Source: Carallia brachiata
Lineage: Eukaryota; Streptophyta; Magnoliopsida; Malpighiales; Rhizophoraceae
Direction: 5' to 3'
Assembly (NCBI GenBank): GCA_021464245.1
Contig: JADCRB010000069.1
Coordinates: 3,048,895-3,112,894 of the forward strand
Length of the DNA: 64,000 nucleotides
The position numbers and the translations under genes are program-made. Shown one piece after another: positions 1-12,854 of the stretch. Under the pieces are notes generated by a model. It was not told the origin of the DNA, did not search any database, and saw only the letters and a list, made by a program, of their open reading frames with translations. Numbering within the stretch: position 1 is the first letter of the stretch; every line of letters starts with the position of its first letter.

Positions 1-29
1 CAAGAAATTATTCAGAAATGGCAACGTAC

Positions 30-3000
30 TTGTTGACCATAGGCAGGGTTCCACTGTTGAACCTGCCCTGGTGTAACAGGTGGCCAAGTCTGCGGCTGCA
101 TGCCATAACCAGCTGCCCATGGGTTTTGTGCATTTGGATATGCACCCATCAGAGAGTGGGCAGGTGATGGATCCTCAGAGTAAGATTTGGGAAGTTTTGC
201 CTTATCTGAAGCTAGGGAATCTTCAGCATGGCGCTTTTTCAACTCTGTCTTACTTCTGTGGGGTAAGAACAGCTTGGCATGACGATCTTCCGCCTTCTTG
301 ATGCATTGTGCATCTCCAAAGATTCCCAAAAACTGAATTTTTGTAAGATTGAAAATCTAATTACACATTCAGCGGTCAAAGACACTAGACTTTTTATTAA
401 AATCATCTGTATACCACATTGCCTAGCTGGTAAGTATGACAAAGTAGAATGTCAGATAAATGCCAACACCAGATCCATCACATAAAGTCACATCCCAGAA
501 GGACTTTTTTATAAGTGTAAATCCTGAAAGAACTAAAGAAATGAAGGAGAAAGAAATTTATTACCTCCAGGAAAATACAAGACAGATCTTCCCTGTCAGC
601 AGCACTTGCAGTACTGATGGTATCCAAGTTGGGCCTAATGAACTTATCAACCAATGAATCCAAATATTCAATTTGCTTTGGTTGTGACTGAATCGTCTCC
701 AAATGTATAAGAGCCTACATCCAAAATGTACATTTAAAGCAAAATAGTAACTACAAGAAATGAAAGCAAAACCAATACTTGTAAGAAGATTCTGAGTGCT
801 TCTACGCACGTGTCCATAAAGACATGCTCATGCATACCTCAAGAAGTGGTTTTGATAGTTGCACATTTTCAAGCCCTTCAACTAGAATCTCTCTAGCTCT
901 TGTAGCATTTCCAGAAACCTAGGCAAAACATAAAACGGTTTTGCTTTATGTGATGGATCTTGTAGCATTTCCAGAAACCTAGCTCAAACAGATTTGGCCT
1001 TTAAAAATAAAAAGCATTTAAGAAACAGTTGTAGTGGCGTTTGTCCATGCTTGCGGCTCCCACCATTCCATGAGTCTGTATCTTTTGTTCCCATCCCACT
1101 AAAGGAAGAATCCCATCAATTCATTCCATTTGAAAATTGCAATCCTTATGACCAAAAGAAATACCATTTTTTTATGTTAATTGTTTCACTGCACAGTTAA
1201 TTTTGGATAATACAAAATTTATCACGTAATTCATTAATCTGACATAAAGCAATCAAACCGTTTTATAGCAAAGGTCAATGCTATTTTGTAGCAAGCATTT
1301 AAATTAGCAACTCAAAAATCAAAAACTACCACATAGTCCCTGGGGCTTAATCAAGACAATTCAATGATGATTCTAACCTAAATGTCAGAAGATTTCTTCC
1401 CCACGCATGAAGGAAGAAGAAAAACAACAAATCAAACATGAAATTTTTAATGAACCAGCCACCCTCTGAAACATGTACAATTGCTCTAGCTAAAAATATG
1501 GCATTGCACAATTATTATTCGAGAACAGGCAAATTTGATTTACTGCTTCAAAGTCTTTTAACTGGTTTCTTAGTACTCTGAACGATCATTTACGTGCATA
1601 AAGCATCCCAATCCAGTTTATGCGGATTCCTCTCAAAAAGGGGCAAAGAAAAAGCCACCACTAGCACTCAATGTAAAAGAACAAAGCAACCATGCCAGCA
1701 AGCATGGCAGCAGACACAAACTTACCAAATAAAGAAATCGAGAGTACTGTGCATACAACATTGGTAAGGTCTGTGAATGCTCTTTTCCTTTCTCAATGGC
1801 TATGGCCTGTTCATACAAAGAGAAAGCGTCTTCAAGGTTTCCCTGCAAACAAAAGAAAAGTAAAAACATGAGACGTATATGCAGAAAGTTTATATTCCTA
1901 GCAACTTGCTAACATTGCTTACCAACCGATGTTCCATGTTTGCATGCTTAATAATTGCTTCAACAAGACCAGGTGCAATTTCAGCGTGTACACGTTGATA
2001 AGAAGCTCGGGCACCAGGTATATCCCCATTCTGCTCTCTAAATCGGGCAGCAAAAAGGTGAATTTCAGGCTGCCTCTGTTAAGTTTTGGAGACAAACACA
2101 ATGACTCGTACATGAGGATATTGCAGCATAAGATGAAAATAATAGGTTACTAAAATACCTTCTCAAACCTTAAACAATTAGATTTTTATGAACAAGAATA
2201 AGCTAAACACATAAACATAAAGTCCTGCACATAGAATGAAAGTCGAAGGCACAAATATCTCTATTAATGGTCATGAAGTTGCAGCATGATGGTGGAAGGG
2301 GAGACTATCAGTAACAGGCACACAACACAATGAGGAATAAAGAGAAATTAAGATAAACATAACAATTAGGATTTTATCTACTTGATAGCACAATATTTTG
2401 GTTGTTCTATTCAATCAGAGTTAAGCAAGATCATAGATGTAACTAGAATTTTTTTCAGTCACTATATTTTTTTCCCCACTTTCAATCTAGTTAGATTATT
2501 ATACATAAAAGCCTATTTAGTAAAGATGTATGTCCCACTTGAATGATAAATTGAAGTATCCATTACAATTTTTCCCTTCCCCATAATTTCTAAATGTCTC
2601 TCCCTCTCTAGTTCCCTTCCCTTTATGGCGGACCCCAATTAAACTTGGGATTAAGTCATTGCTGTTGTTGTTGTTCACCTTCTTTTTCCACTTGATTGTA
2701 GGTTTCAGAACGATTTCCAGTAAAGAATTGCACATCCACACGCAAAACACAAAGGTGCAACTTTTTCAAAACGTAATATGAACATAAAAGTAGTTGAATT
2801 TTATACCTTGACAAACACTTGAGTGGCACGAGCCAACGCATTATTTGCAAGATCCATACTTCCACAGGTTTCCATGCACAAGATATAGCGCACCCAGTAT
2901 TCAGGATAATTGGCACATGCGATTAGGCATCTTTCATACAACTTCACCACCTAGTTCACATAAGCATGATATCACATGCTAGTGGGTATGCTTGAAATCA

Positions 3001-6000
3001 CAAATATATTAATCAAAAGGGAAAATAAAGCACAAAGGAGATCTGCATCAGAGATACTCCATTGGGAAACAGAAAGGCCCCACATTAGGGACCTTCATTG
3101 CCTGATATACAGATGATAAGGAGACAATAAGACACCTGCATGCATAACATATGAATTTTAAAAAGATAAAATATCAACTGATACACAAACCCAAAACATC
3201 CACTGACAAACAAGGGTTTGAAAGTACTTAGCCTTATAGAAACCATATCGAAGGCCCATGCTTTAGTGTCAGTTCAATTTCTCGTTTAAAAAGTTGCTTC
3301 ATCCAACGGTTTAGCCAATAAAGCAGATGATGCAGCAGATATTACTTAACTGTAAGTCAATGGATAACAAAGGCAACTAAAACTTGCAAACCACAAAGGT
3401 ATTCAAGGATGAAAATAAACTGAACATACCTTGTTAAGGTCATCTTCTGTTTCTATAAAATCCAGATAGTTATGCCAATTTTCAAGCTCTGTAATAGGGA
3501 GGGGCTTCACGTGAAAGTAGGGCCTCCTAATAGCATTTTCAAAGTCAGAGACCTTAGAATCGAACTCTTTAGCTTTCTTATACATCTCTTCTCTAATGGC
3601 GATATACTTCTCCAAATCCTCTGCTTCTGTTAAGCCAGCACTTACAGGTTTAGACGACTGTTCAGCAGTATCAGGATGAATCTTTCCCTCGTTTTCTTGG
3701 TTACCAGCCTCTCGCAGTGCAGCCACTGCAGCTGCAGTTTCCTCAGCAGTCATTAACTCTGACAAAGGCCGGCTGGCAGCAAAAGCCTTAAATCTGTAGA
3801 AGCATCAACAATTAAATGTATTCAAATATTGTGCAACATGACAAGGAAAATGCAATAACGATGAACAGATTGGAAATATCCTAACCAGGCATCAACTGTA
3901 AACTATAATAACTCACCGCATGGATTATAGATGAAAGCCTCACCTGACAAAGTATTCATCCAGCCGTTTGTTTGGAATCTCTAATATCCTGGTGTAAAGA
4001 GTGGCAACACGGCCCCACTCCGCATGCATCTCTTCATATGCAAGATACTTGTCCCAGATGGGGTATGATAAGTAATCTGTTCCAACATAAGCTAATCCTC
4101 GCTCAAAGAGCCTGATTCACAACAATTCCAAGAAAAAAAAGGGAAGTGTTGTTAAAGCAGAAGCATAACATTAAGCCGATGAATACAGACTAATACATGA
4201 CTTTAGACACTGCTAATTTCGAAGGAGAAGGAACAATTCACTCTAACAGCATGACACGTCCAAATGCTGCATTTACCTTCCCGATAAAAACCATAATATT
4301 TCTGAAATGGAGGTGAATGAGGTCATCTTAAGCCCTTAACTGAGGACGAGATCTTCCCAGCAGCATTTTGCATATTGATGCACCCCAGAGGTCAAAGTTA
4401 AACACATCCATAATTCACAAAATACTATTCCTAGGATGCAGGCCTTCAAAAGAGGACAAAAGTGGTATTTAAAGTGGCCAAAAGAAAAAGAATTTTGCTT
4501 GACCACAAAAAAAAAGAAAGAAAAATAATTTTGCATCCTACAATGAAATTCAAACAGCTATCCATAAAATAGGCCCAACATCAAAGGGTTGCACCAAGAA
4601 TGCATTTCTAAAGCATTCCCATCAGACCTTTCGCCATTAAATGAGGAACCACTGTTGAAGGCATACTGAAATTATGTTAGAAGAAAAGTCCAAAATATAA
4701 TGTTCCTGGAAATTACATGACTCAATTTGGACAAGAAATTACAATGCTCATGATAGATCTTACCTTCTAATCGTATCGGGATCTCCATACGTCTCAATGG
4801 CAAATATACAGTAATGCAACCATATGTCCACCGAATAAGTAACCCCTAAAACAGCTCTTTCATACACCTCCACAACTTTGTCCATGAAACCAAGGCGTAT
4901 CTCGTGATCTGCATACTTCTTCCAATAACCATAACACAATGGAAATTCAGCCAAAAAAGCATCATACACCTTCCTAATCTTTGATATCTTGTCCTGCATA
5001 AGGTAGACAGAAATCGTTAGCCTAATAAGCATCCCGGTTGTAAAGACATAAACTTAAAAGAAAGTAAATAAGTTGACAAAAGTAAAAAAACTCTCACATC
5101 AAATGTCCTCTTCTGGAACTTTTATTCATATCTGTCACTTAATAGGTTATGGGATTTTTTTTTTTTTTTGAAAATTTCAATGGAAGAGAGTTGTGTAAAC
5201 CTCCTGAACCACTGTTTTCTGCAGTTTGCAATGGCATTTTCCCATGCATAAAAATAATTTCTACCAAGTATTTTAAATTCCACCAGCTACACAAACAAAC
5301 ATTTAGCAATACTCAGTCGTCTATGTACCCCCCCCCCCCACCCCAAAAAAAAAGGTTACTCTGAACAGATGGTTTTTAAAATAATGGTTTTCCACTTCTT
5401 GGAATCTAGAAAATTTCACATTTCCACACTTCTGGAGATAAATATTTTTTCTGAAAAAAGAATTATACAAAGCGTCAAAATTTTGGAAACTCATACCCCA
5501 GCCACCTTCTCTGTCTCTTCTATCAAACGAGTCCATGAATCAAAATCTAGAGAATTAGCCTTCACAGCGGCCCACAAATTCTCCTCTTCACTTGACATTG
5601 CTGGAAACAAACAAACAAACAAAAAAAAAAGGTCTTCATGAATACAAGCATCAACCTGCTTCATCTAAAAAGGCAATACATAACAAAAGATAGCAAAGTG
5701 CTCACTCACTTATGTGAAATAGTTGCTATTATTTTTTAAACAATAGTAATATGTATCCAATTTTATGTTCTGCAGATAGAACTACTTCACCAGCTTTGCT
5801 TGGACCCTACCTGCAGGGGGTGGACAATTTTACTAATTTCTGGAGTCCGCCAAAATTTTTTTCAGAGAGTTGAAAAGGCCATCCCACAACTACATTCCAC
5901 AGTTAATATCATATGTTCTTAGACTAACAGGGGATCATATTTAGCAAAGTACAGTCTCTAAATTTATAAATTCAAAGTCTCAACATGTCACAAGCATGAC

Positions 6001-7154
6001 GTGCAAAACATACCAGAACCATCCACAAACGGTTGCTGTGCAGCAGCTCCATCCACAATGCCAACAGCATTCCCATTCTCAAGAGGAGCAGCACTTCCTG
6101 CTCCACTGCCAACATTTCCATTTACATAATCATAATCGGCAGCTTGAGATGGTGCTGCAGTAGCATTATCTGCAAGTACATTCCCACCAATACTGCTCAG
6201 CCCAACAATTGGCTTAGTGTCACTCTCATAAGCTGCATCAACATGAGCCCCTTGGATAACTGCATTAGGACCTGTACCATACATACTTCCATCAGCCATA
6301 GTGGGACCAGTGGGCACAGTAGAACCTCCACCTGCTGCAACAGCAGAAGCAGCAAAATTTCCAGTATCCGCGACATTTGAACTAGCATCACCGGAAGCAA
6401 CAGAAGTGTAACCAGATGATGTATAATCCATAATTGTAGATGTTCCAGTAACTACTGTCTCGCTGTCTCCCATGTCTAACTTCTACTTCTACCTCTACTG
6501 CCCTAAACTATAAGCTGCAAAAATACAAACAAGAAATGCATAAGGAAAAAAAAAAAAAACCGATTTGCAACCATAGACACGATCGCAATCTCTCTCTCTC
6601 TCTCTCACGCGCACAAAAGGAAAAAGACAAAAAAAACTTACATTACATGAACCATGAATTTTGAATTTATCTTCTTAATCAGATTCCCTTGCGCTTCGGA
6701 TCATATGCACAATTGGTTTGAGCTTTTGTTTTTCATAATATTATTCACACCAAAAGGAAGTGAAGAACTCAAATTCTTTATTTGGGAACCCAAACATTAC
6801 ATCACAAACAACTTAAACAACCAGGAATGACTGTTAGCTTTAAATAACACTATAAACGCACAAAAATTAATCAATATAAAATCAAAACTCGCTACCAAAA
6901 ATTTGAATAACACAAGAATGTCACTATAGCACCATTCTACCCAATTATAAACCCAACATCAGATCCAAACCTGAATAGAAGACAACTTTCCAATTTCAAA
7001 GATGAAGAACAATAAGCAATAAACAAGAAACCCTAAATACAAGCTTTCATGAACTAAACCCTAAGCGGACACGGACACTGACGGACAGAGAGACGGAGAG
7101 ACGGAGACGGAGACGGAGACAAAAAAAAAGAGAGAGACTGAGAGAGAACTTACG
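30..7154 (-). CDS. PRP39: PRP39-like pre-mRNA processing factor (3' end outside window)
   Basis: U1 snRNP-associated HAT-repeat protein that acts in the nucleus in early spliceosome assembly and 5' splice-site choice. Coding exons, read on the minus strand: 6473-6014, 5600-5497, 4993-4764, 4111-3944, 3793-3430, 2950-2807, 2075-1923, 1842-1726, 918-838, 714-565 and 332-30. All borders are GT-AG and phases agree, giving 758 codons before the edge. The N-terminal 150 residues are Gly/Ala/Ser/Thr-rich. They are followed by HAT-type helical repeats with the usual aromatic pattern ([48 protein letters not shown]). The last visible exon is Pro/Gln-rich. A non-coding leader exon ends at 7154, and a leader intron of about 640 nt ends at 6515. 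The start at 6473 is the first ATG after that intron. Plant PRP39 proteins are a little over 800 residues, so one short exon should lie left of position 1. Assignment rests on remembered family features, not a search. Confidence 0.92.
899..982 (-). repeat. Duplicated 3' splice site of PRP39 exon 9
   Basis: The 22-nt stretch spanning the intron 8 acceptor and the first bases of the 838-918 exon (900-921) recurs exactly 60 nt upstream in the intron (960-981). The copy keeps a CTAG-GTTTCTGG acceptor-like junction, giving a potential cryptic 3' splice site. Confidence 0.7.
6515..7153 (-). promoter_or_regulatory. Leader intron of PRP39 with telo-box motifs
   Basis: Intron between the untranslated first exon (donor GTAAGT after 7154) and the start-codon exon (acceptor TTTTTGCAG before 6514). 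It holds AAACCCTAA-type telo-boxes near 7028 and 7058, a CT/GA tract near 6590-6606 and GAGACG tandem units near 7088-7120. Telo-boxes and leader introns are common in highly expressed plant housekeeping genes. A regulatory role here is inference. Confidence 0.5.
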
Positions 7155-7689
7155 GAGGGGCTGAATAGAACGGCGTCGTATGGGCTCGAGAGAGTTCGAG
7201 ACTTTCTCTATGTTACAGAGAATGGAAGAGGTTTTGTTCTTGTTCGTTTCCTCTTTTGGTTTCGTTTCTTGTGCTTTCGGCTTTTCCTTTCTCAATCTGT
7301 TTAAACTTTAAAACGGTAAGTAATAATACAAAAAACGCAGGCAGGAGGAGGAACGAGGGTCTTTACATGGTAGAGAGTTGGTCCAGTTGGACGTTGCCGC
7401 TTTTGGTGCCTAGGTCTGTCGTCAAATCTGCATCGTACCTTGGTAGGTTCTTCGTATCGCAGCCGTGCGATGAAAAACGCATCCGCAACTCCGCTGGAGA
7501 AAGAATTAGGGCGGTATTGGTTCCAGCCCAGTGGACCCGTAGCTGTAGTTTGGGGATTCCTGGTGCCATGGGCCTTGTGCACGTCCCTCTGAATTTGGAA
7601 TTGGGTCAGGAAAATGATGGGCCACTCATAACCCGAAGATATACTTGAACAAACAATTGAAAACAAGCAAATGTCCTTAGGGAACGCTC

Positions 7690-7847
7690 CAATAATTTGA
7701 ATTCAAAATTTTCATTTTATAGGTCTTGAGTTCAAATTTTGTAAAGAGAGGGGTGAGATTTATGGGAGTGAAAAGCTACATTCGTTGTGTAGCTCACAGT
7801 CCGATGACCCTCCTAATTGACAAAAAAAAAAAAAAAAAAAAAAAACA
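7690..7847 (+). mobile_element. Degenerate poly(A)-tailed retroposon (SINE-like)
   Basis: A B-box-like stretch (CTTGAGTTCAAATTTTG near 7724) is followed by about 100 nt of non-coding sequence and a run of more than 20 A ending near 7846. This is compatible with an old tRNA-derived SINE, but no clear A box or target duplication is visible. The interval 7300-7690 between the PRP39 leader and this relic shows no supported gene. Confidence 0.4.
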
Positions 7848-8116
7848 AGCGACCAATTTGCTACAAAGAGGTTGATCTATCAAGATGTCACATGTGCACC
7901 GTGAAGGAAATGGGGCGGTGGATTTTCTTGCAACTCATGCCCTTTCATTATGCTGAGGTTTGCAGGTTTTTCACCACCTCCCTGTAGGTGTCCATTATTT
8001 GTTGTTTCAAGATTCTGTAGGCGTCCAATGGCCTCTTATGGTACTGGATGCTAATGAACTAATGAATTGTAATAAGTCTTTCAGCCGTCCATTGTCGACC
8101 AAAAAAAAAAAAAAAA
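7848..8116 (+). mobile_element. 5'-truncated LINE relic: RNase H domain 3' end with poly(A)
   Basis: Starting at 7891 one frame reads HVHREGNGAVDFLA, the characteristic last-Asp motif of the RNase H domain in plant non-LTR retrotransposons. It continues, after one stop, with HHLPVGVHYLLFQDSVGV, typical of the domain's C-terminal end. A 16-18 nt A run closes it at 8116. It is only the extreme 3' end of a LINE, lies directly behind another poly(A) tail, and is not functional. Confidence 0.75.
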
Positions 8117-9100
8117 GGAAGCCACCAATTATAAGATTTAGTGATATAGACATCTAAATTTTTTGGAAAAGAGGATTTATAGAAATAAAAAGAGTTATTT
8201 TTATTGTGCCTACTAAATGGATGAAAAAGAGTCAATAGGAATTTTTTTAGTTACAAACCAGATCCCTAATTCTTATATATATATATATATAAAAGAATCA
8301 TGTAAAAAAAGTAAATTTATTAATTTCAGGAATTTTTTTTTTAAAAGTTGAATCAGCTAAAAATTGAGTTTAGTTAACTTAATGTCATTTGTTAGGCCCC
8401 TGAGATTATGCTTCAATGATTAAAAAGTTCAATTACTATCTTCAAAATTTTGAATTCTAATCTTGATAATAGGGGTATTAAATTTATAAGGATAGAGAGA
8501 GTTATCATGGACCAATGGATTTTGCAATGAAAAAAAATGTCAATTTGTTATGGAAATTAAAAACAAAAAGAGATATATAATCGATAAAATTGATAATAAT
8601 AAATGGAAAATACTTGGTAACTTTACTTGAATAATTTAAAAGCGATATGGATCGTTTGATGATTAAATTAAAAAAAAAATAAATTGTCATCTATTATTGA
8701 TGAAATGTGTAATTATCTTTAAAATTATCTAAACAATAAAGTCACTTAATGTTACTCTAATAAAATATATTTATCATATATAAAATGGTGTGTTATGCTT
8801 AAACAAAACAAGTATAACAAGCTGGTAGCACCTTAACTTCGTGCTAATGTGAGCTTATCCATTCTCTTATCCAACATCAAATCAATTGAAAAAAAAAAAA
8901 AAAGAGAGTTCATAAAAAGAATTGGCTATGAATAGAAAAGACCAGTAGCAACAAGTTTCAGTAACAGTACTCTGTAATAACATAAATAATAGATTTTTTT
9001 ATTAAAAAAAAAGGCCTTAGAAACAACAATTCTGTCGTGTCAAAGCATAAGGCAGTACACGATCATCTGTGGTAGCAGCCAAATATTGACCATGGATTGG
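8117..9100. other. AT-rich intergenic DNA
   Basis: No supported gene. A faint SINE-like tract lies near 8400-8490 (degenerate B-box-like TTTTGAATTCTAATC). There are simple A runs and a TATATA microsatellite near 8275. Confidence 0.5.
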
Positions 9101-9106
9101 AGACCA

Positions 9107-10196
9107 TTAGGAGATGGCTTTTACTTTTGAATTTCCAATTTTGGAGAGCCCATTGTGCTTGAAATCAATTTCGTTAATCTTGGAGCCCTTTCTCAGAGAA
9201 TTGCCTCCTTTAGCCTGGCTTGTTGTGTCAACCTTGGGTTGGACCATCATTTTCAGTCCATAGTTACATTCTTTGCGAGCTGAACGCCTTTCTATGGTTA
9301 CCTTGTTCGTCTTTCCAATAATGTCGTCATTATCTACAAGGAAAATGAGAAGAGTATCTTAACAACCCTTATAAAAATTGATCATCCATGTTCAAGATGA
9401 GTTAGATCAAAGTAACCAGTTACATATCTGGACATTTTTATCCAAATTTTTGACTGATTGACGCGTTAAAATACAACAACATTCATATTTTTACAATTAA
9501 ATTGATAAAAAAGTAACAATTTTTCCAATATATATATATATATATATATATCTTATCGGTTTTAGGTTTAATACCAGGGCTGGATAAGACGGCGCGTGGT
9601 CGAGAAACTGAGACAGCTTTGACAGGTACTTTGGTATTCTCCCCGCTGTGTTTGTTGTTCATCCCTTTGCCTATCAACCATTAATTTGGTTAGTGCTACG
9701 AAAATTCTGAAAAATTAACTGGGAATACAAACATTATAAATTTATAATTAATGCCCGAGAAGAGGGCTGACATCTGGGTGCTGAAACTGGATCCGCAGTT
9801 GTGTCTGGCACATGGGGCTTGGGCTTTTCTGCGAAGGAAAAGCTAGGAATCTCAGAACTATACTACTCATTATCAACCAATATGAAAATGATCAGTATAA
9901 TTCATTAAAAACAATAATAAGAGCAAAAGATTTTCAAATCTTACAGCTCATAAAGACAATGCATTATAAATATACCAGGAGAGCCGCGACCTGGCGCTTG
10001 CGAAGCATCAACAACCTTTATCGAGGGCAGCAGCGTTCTGTCATCATTTGATGGGGGGATCCTCACTTTGAACCTTGGGTACACTTCAAATCAAGAATCA
10101 CAAAGACCTCAAATTTTCAATGGGTTGCGCATACTATTTACGAGAAATCAAAAAACAAGAAAAAAAAAAAAACAAAAACAACAAGAGGAACCCACT
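9107..10196 (-). CDS. Small spliced gene, unknown function (about 162 aa)
   Basis: I do not recognise this protein. Five exons fit together: a leader exon ending at 10196, then 10083-9976, 9828-9772, 9670-9575 and 9333-9107. Every intron is phase 1 and GT-AG, and the frame stays open to a TAA at 9107-9109. The product is basic and rich in Lys, Ser, Pro and Asn, with no membrane segment or known domain. No in-frame ATG exists within the exons. The only economical start joins the final A of the leader exon (donor GTGGGT) to TG at 10083, so the ATG is made by splicing. The donor after 9772 (T/GTCAGC) is weak. The consistent phases argue for a real gene, but without transcript support a decayed gene is possible. 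Confidence 0.5.
9533..9552. repeat. TA microsatellite
   Basis: About ten TA units inside an intron of the unknown spliced gene, close to the donor side. Confidence 0.8.
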
Positions 10197-10706
10197 TGAA
10201 TCCGGACTTTGAACAAAGAGCAGCAGAATTGTGGAGATTTCAAATGCTTGTATTTCGAACTGAGTACAGAAACAACGGCTACCCGTATGTTGGCTGTTTG
10301 CTAGAGAACCACGATGCTTTGATCAATTAATTAACACGGACCAAAAGCAAAGAAAAGGAAAGGAATCAAACAAAAGAACACCACGTGATTCGATCGAGTT
10401 ACTTTTGGCCTTGCGTTTTCAAATTTTAAGGGCCTTGCTTCTTTAGTCAGGCTCATTGATTTAAAGGCCAAATGTTCCGGATATTAACCAAACTACCATA
10501 CGCAACTTAATTTCGGAAAAGAAGAGGCTTGCTGGTGAAGTGTGTCATAAAGAAGCAAACGGTCAATGGGTAATAAGTGCCGGCCTCTGCTGCCTTGGCT
10601 TCTACACCAAGTAGAACAAAGTTCGGGCTGTCACTTATACCATGTTTTAGTTAGGAAAGGGCAAAAGCAGAGGGAGGAAGAAAAGTGCAGAGAAAAGGTT
10701 GATCCC
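10197..10706. other. Intergenic, no supported gene
   Basis: Upstream region of the unknown small gene. I saw no clear TATA box, RNA gene or coding signal. Confidence 0.4.
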
Positions 10707-10715
10707 ACAAATATA

Positions 10716-11601
10716 GGGGTAAACATCAAAATAATTCTAAATTTTTTAAGTTTTTTCTAATGTAGTCCTATATTAATTTATATTTTCATATTAGTCTTAT
10801 AAATATAGTTTTATTTATAATTAAGTTTATCTAAACAGAATCGTTTAGTCAATCCATTATAAACAGTATTTGACTTCAAAAAATACATAAATATAATTTT
10901 AAAAAAAGAAATACGTTATATTTTAAAAAAAAACCATCATTTTTTTTTTAAAAAAATTGACGAGAGATGCATGGTCCAAACCCCTCAAAATTAAATTTAA
11001 CTTTTTTATAATCAATTCATGTCCAACTTTTTAGAATCAAATTAAAATATCTTTAAACATATTCTAGACATGTCCAACACACCTTTTTATTGCATTTGAC
11101 ATGAGCGTCCGATTTTTTTTTAAATTTTTTGTTTGACACTTTTTGACATATCATAATTTTAACGTACAATTTCCTCTTCCAACGTCTATTCGTGAGTTCC
11201 ACTTTTCTGCACCAAAACGCTATCAATAAGACAACAAATGAAAGGAAAGCTTCAGTCTTTGGGTTGTTTTCGAGTTAGGAGCAGAAAAAATTTGCTTCAT
11301 GGTTGGCGATTTAAGTTTTTTTTTGAACTAGGGGATTTCAACAGGGGTATATGGGGAGGAAACGAGGAAAAAAAAACATGAGGGTTTTCTTTTCAAAAAA
11401 AAAAAAATTTCTCTTTTTAAAATTATATTATGTATTTATTGTAATCAAATACTATTTATAACGCGTTGACTAATGATTCAGTTTAGATATGACTTAATTA
11501 TAATTAAAACCATAATTATAGGATTGATATGAAAACATAAAAGATATAAAATTATATTAAAAAAATTTTAAAAAATTTAAGACTATTTTAATATTATCTC
11601 C
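10716..11601. mobile_element. Non-autonomous MULE-like element with long terminal inverted repeats
   Basis: A perfect 9-bp direct repeat ACAAATATA flanks the element (10707-10715 and 11602-11610), the target-site size of Mutator-like transposons. The ends, GGGGTAAACATCAAAATA on the left and GGAGATAATATTAAAATA on the reverse complement of the right, continue as a diverged inverted repeat of about 210-220 bp each. The left arm runs to about 10930 and the right arm starts near 11400. Both arms share a distinctive interior around ATTTATAATTAAG and TAGTCAA. The roughly 470-bp centre has no ORF above about 60 codons, so mobility would depend on a transposase elsewhere. Confidence 0.75.
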
Positions 11602-11610
11602 ACAAATATA

Positions 11611-12850
11611 TTTAGTAGATTTAAGTAATAATTTTGAGTTCCATTTATCACAATTTATAATACTCAGTTAAAAAAAAAGAGGAGAGAGAGAGAGAGGAAA
11701 ACAGAGCCGGTTGGAGTTTCGGTGGCAAGTACGGCTTTTTTGGCCCGCATGACCGAACTTCAAATTCGCATTCTCTTGTAGCAAATAATTTAGGTATAGC
11801 TTTAACTAATGTAAATATTGAAGCACTTTAGCCCTCTGCATCATTTGGTCCTATCAGTGTCATGGAATATGGTAGAATGAGGACATTAATAAACTACTCT
11901 CTATTTTGACATGAAGGTGTGAATACAAATATTCTTACAATTTACTTAAAGAATGTTTACTAATTTTATTCACATTTATTGGAGTATAACATATGAATGA
12001 TCTTGGATCATACAAACTTTTTTTTTTGGGGTACATATAATTTTGGTGTGACTTCAACTAATGTAAAAATTGAAGTACAGTATAGTGTTGGATTCTAAAT
12101 TTGATAATAATATTATTTTTATTTCAATTGGATCATACTCTTTAAATATAATAGTTGATAACTGAAACTTCAAATTAAAAGATTTGAGATTCGATCTCAA
12201 TTCTTTCTCTCATAAAATATTGGATTGTTTCCACTAACAATAAAAATATTAACATTTTAAATTAAATTAATTTCACCAATATTTTAAATAAGTTAAATTC
12301 AAAACATGCTCCCTGAGGTTAATAATGAAAGCACAAAATTAACATAATAGAAACTTAAATATTTTGTCCTTGCCCAAATTCAACTCGTTGCCGCATTGAA
12401 ATTCATATTTAGTATTAGGAGAAGCAGAGATAAGAAACCAGGCAAACAGGATCTGCATAGACTTTATGCATGTGTTTTCTTGGCTTCTGGTTCTTTCATT
12501 TTTCTGTGAAACATCCATTCATTTCAGTGATTTAAAAAAACATGTTTTTTTTTGTTATTATCCCTGAATAAAAGTTTTGCTCTATTTTTGTTTCCTTATT
12601 AAATCATTTTAAATTTTGATTTATTTTTTTATTTAATAGAGACTCATTAGATTATAAATTAAATAAATAGACAACTCTCTTCTCTCATTCTCCTTTTTCA
12701 GAATAAGAATTTAAAGTTTTTAAAATAAAAATCTAAATTTTAACTATCGAATTGTTTTTTAATAGATTTTTTTAAAATTTTTGCAAACTTATAAAGTAAC
12801 TAATTTCTTTTAAGATTATCCTATTATTTGCCTTGACGGCAATGCATCAT
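11611..12850. other. AT-rich intergenic DNA
   Basis: No gene supported. It contains a GA-rich run near 11680-11697 and a degenerate SINE-like tract near 12180-12240 (AGATTCGATCTC). Nothing else is interpretable. Confidence 0.4.
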
Positions 12851-12854
12851 GCAC

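Noticed and set aside
6033..6380. 115-codon plus-strand ORF
   Set aside because: Antisense of the low-complexity Gly/Ala/Ser-rich N-terminal exon of PRP39.
7301..7666. ORFs on both strands upstream of PRP39
   Set aside because: No motif, no splice structure that extends them, and the two strands' frames overlap. Likely chance ORFs in GC-richer upstream DNA.
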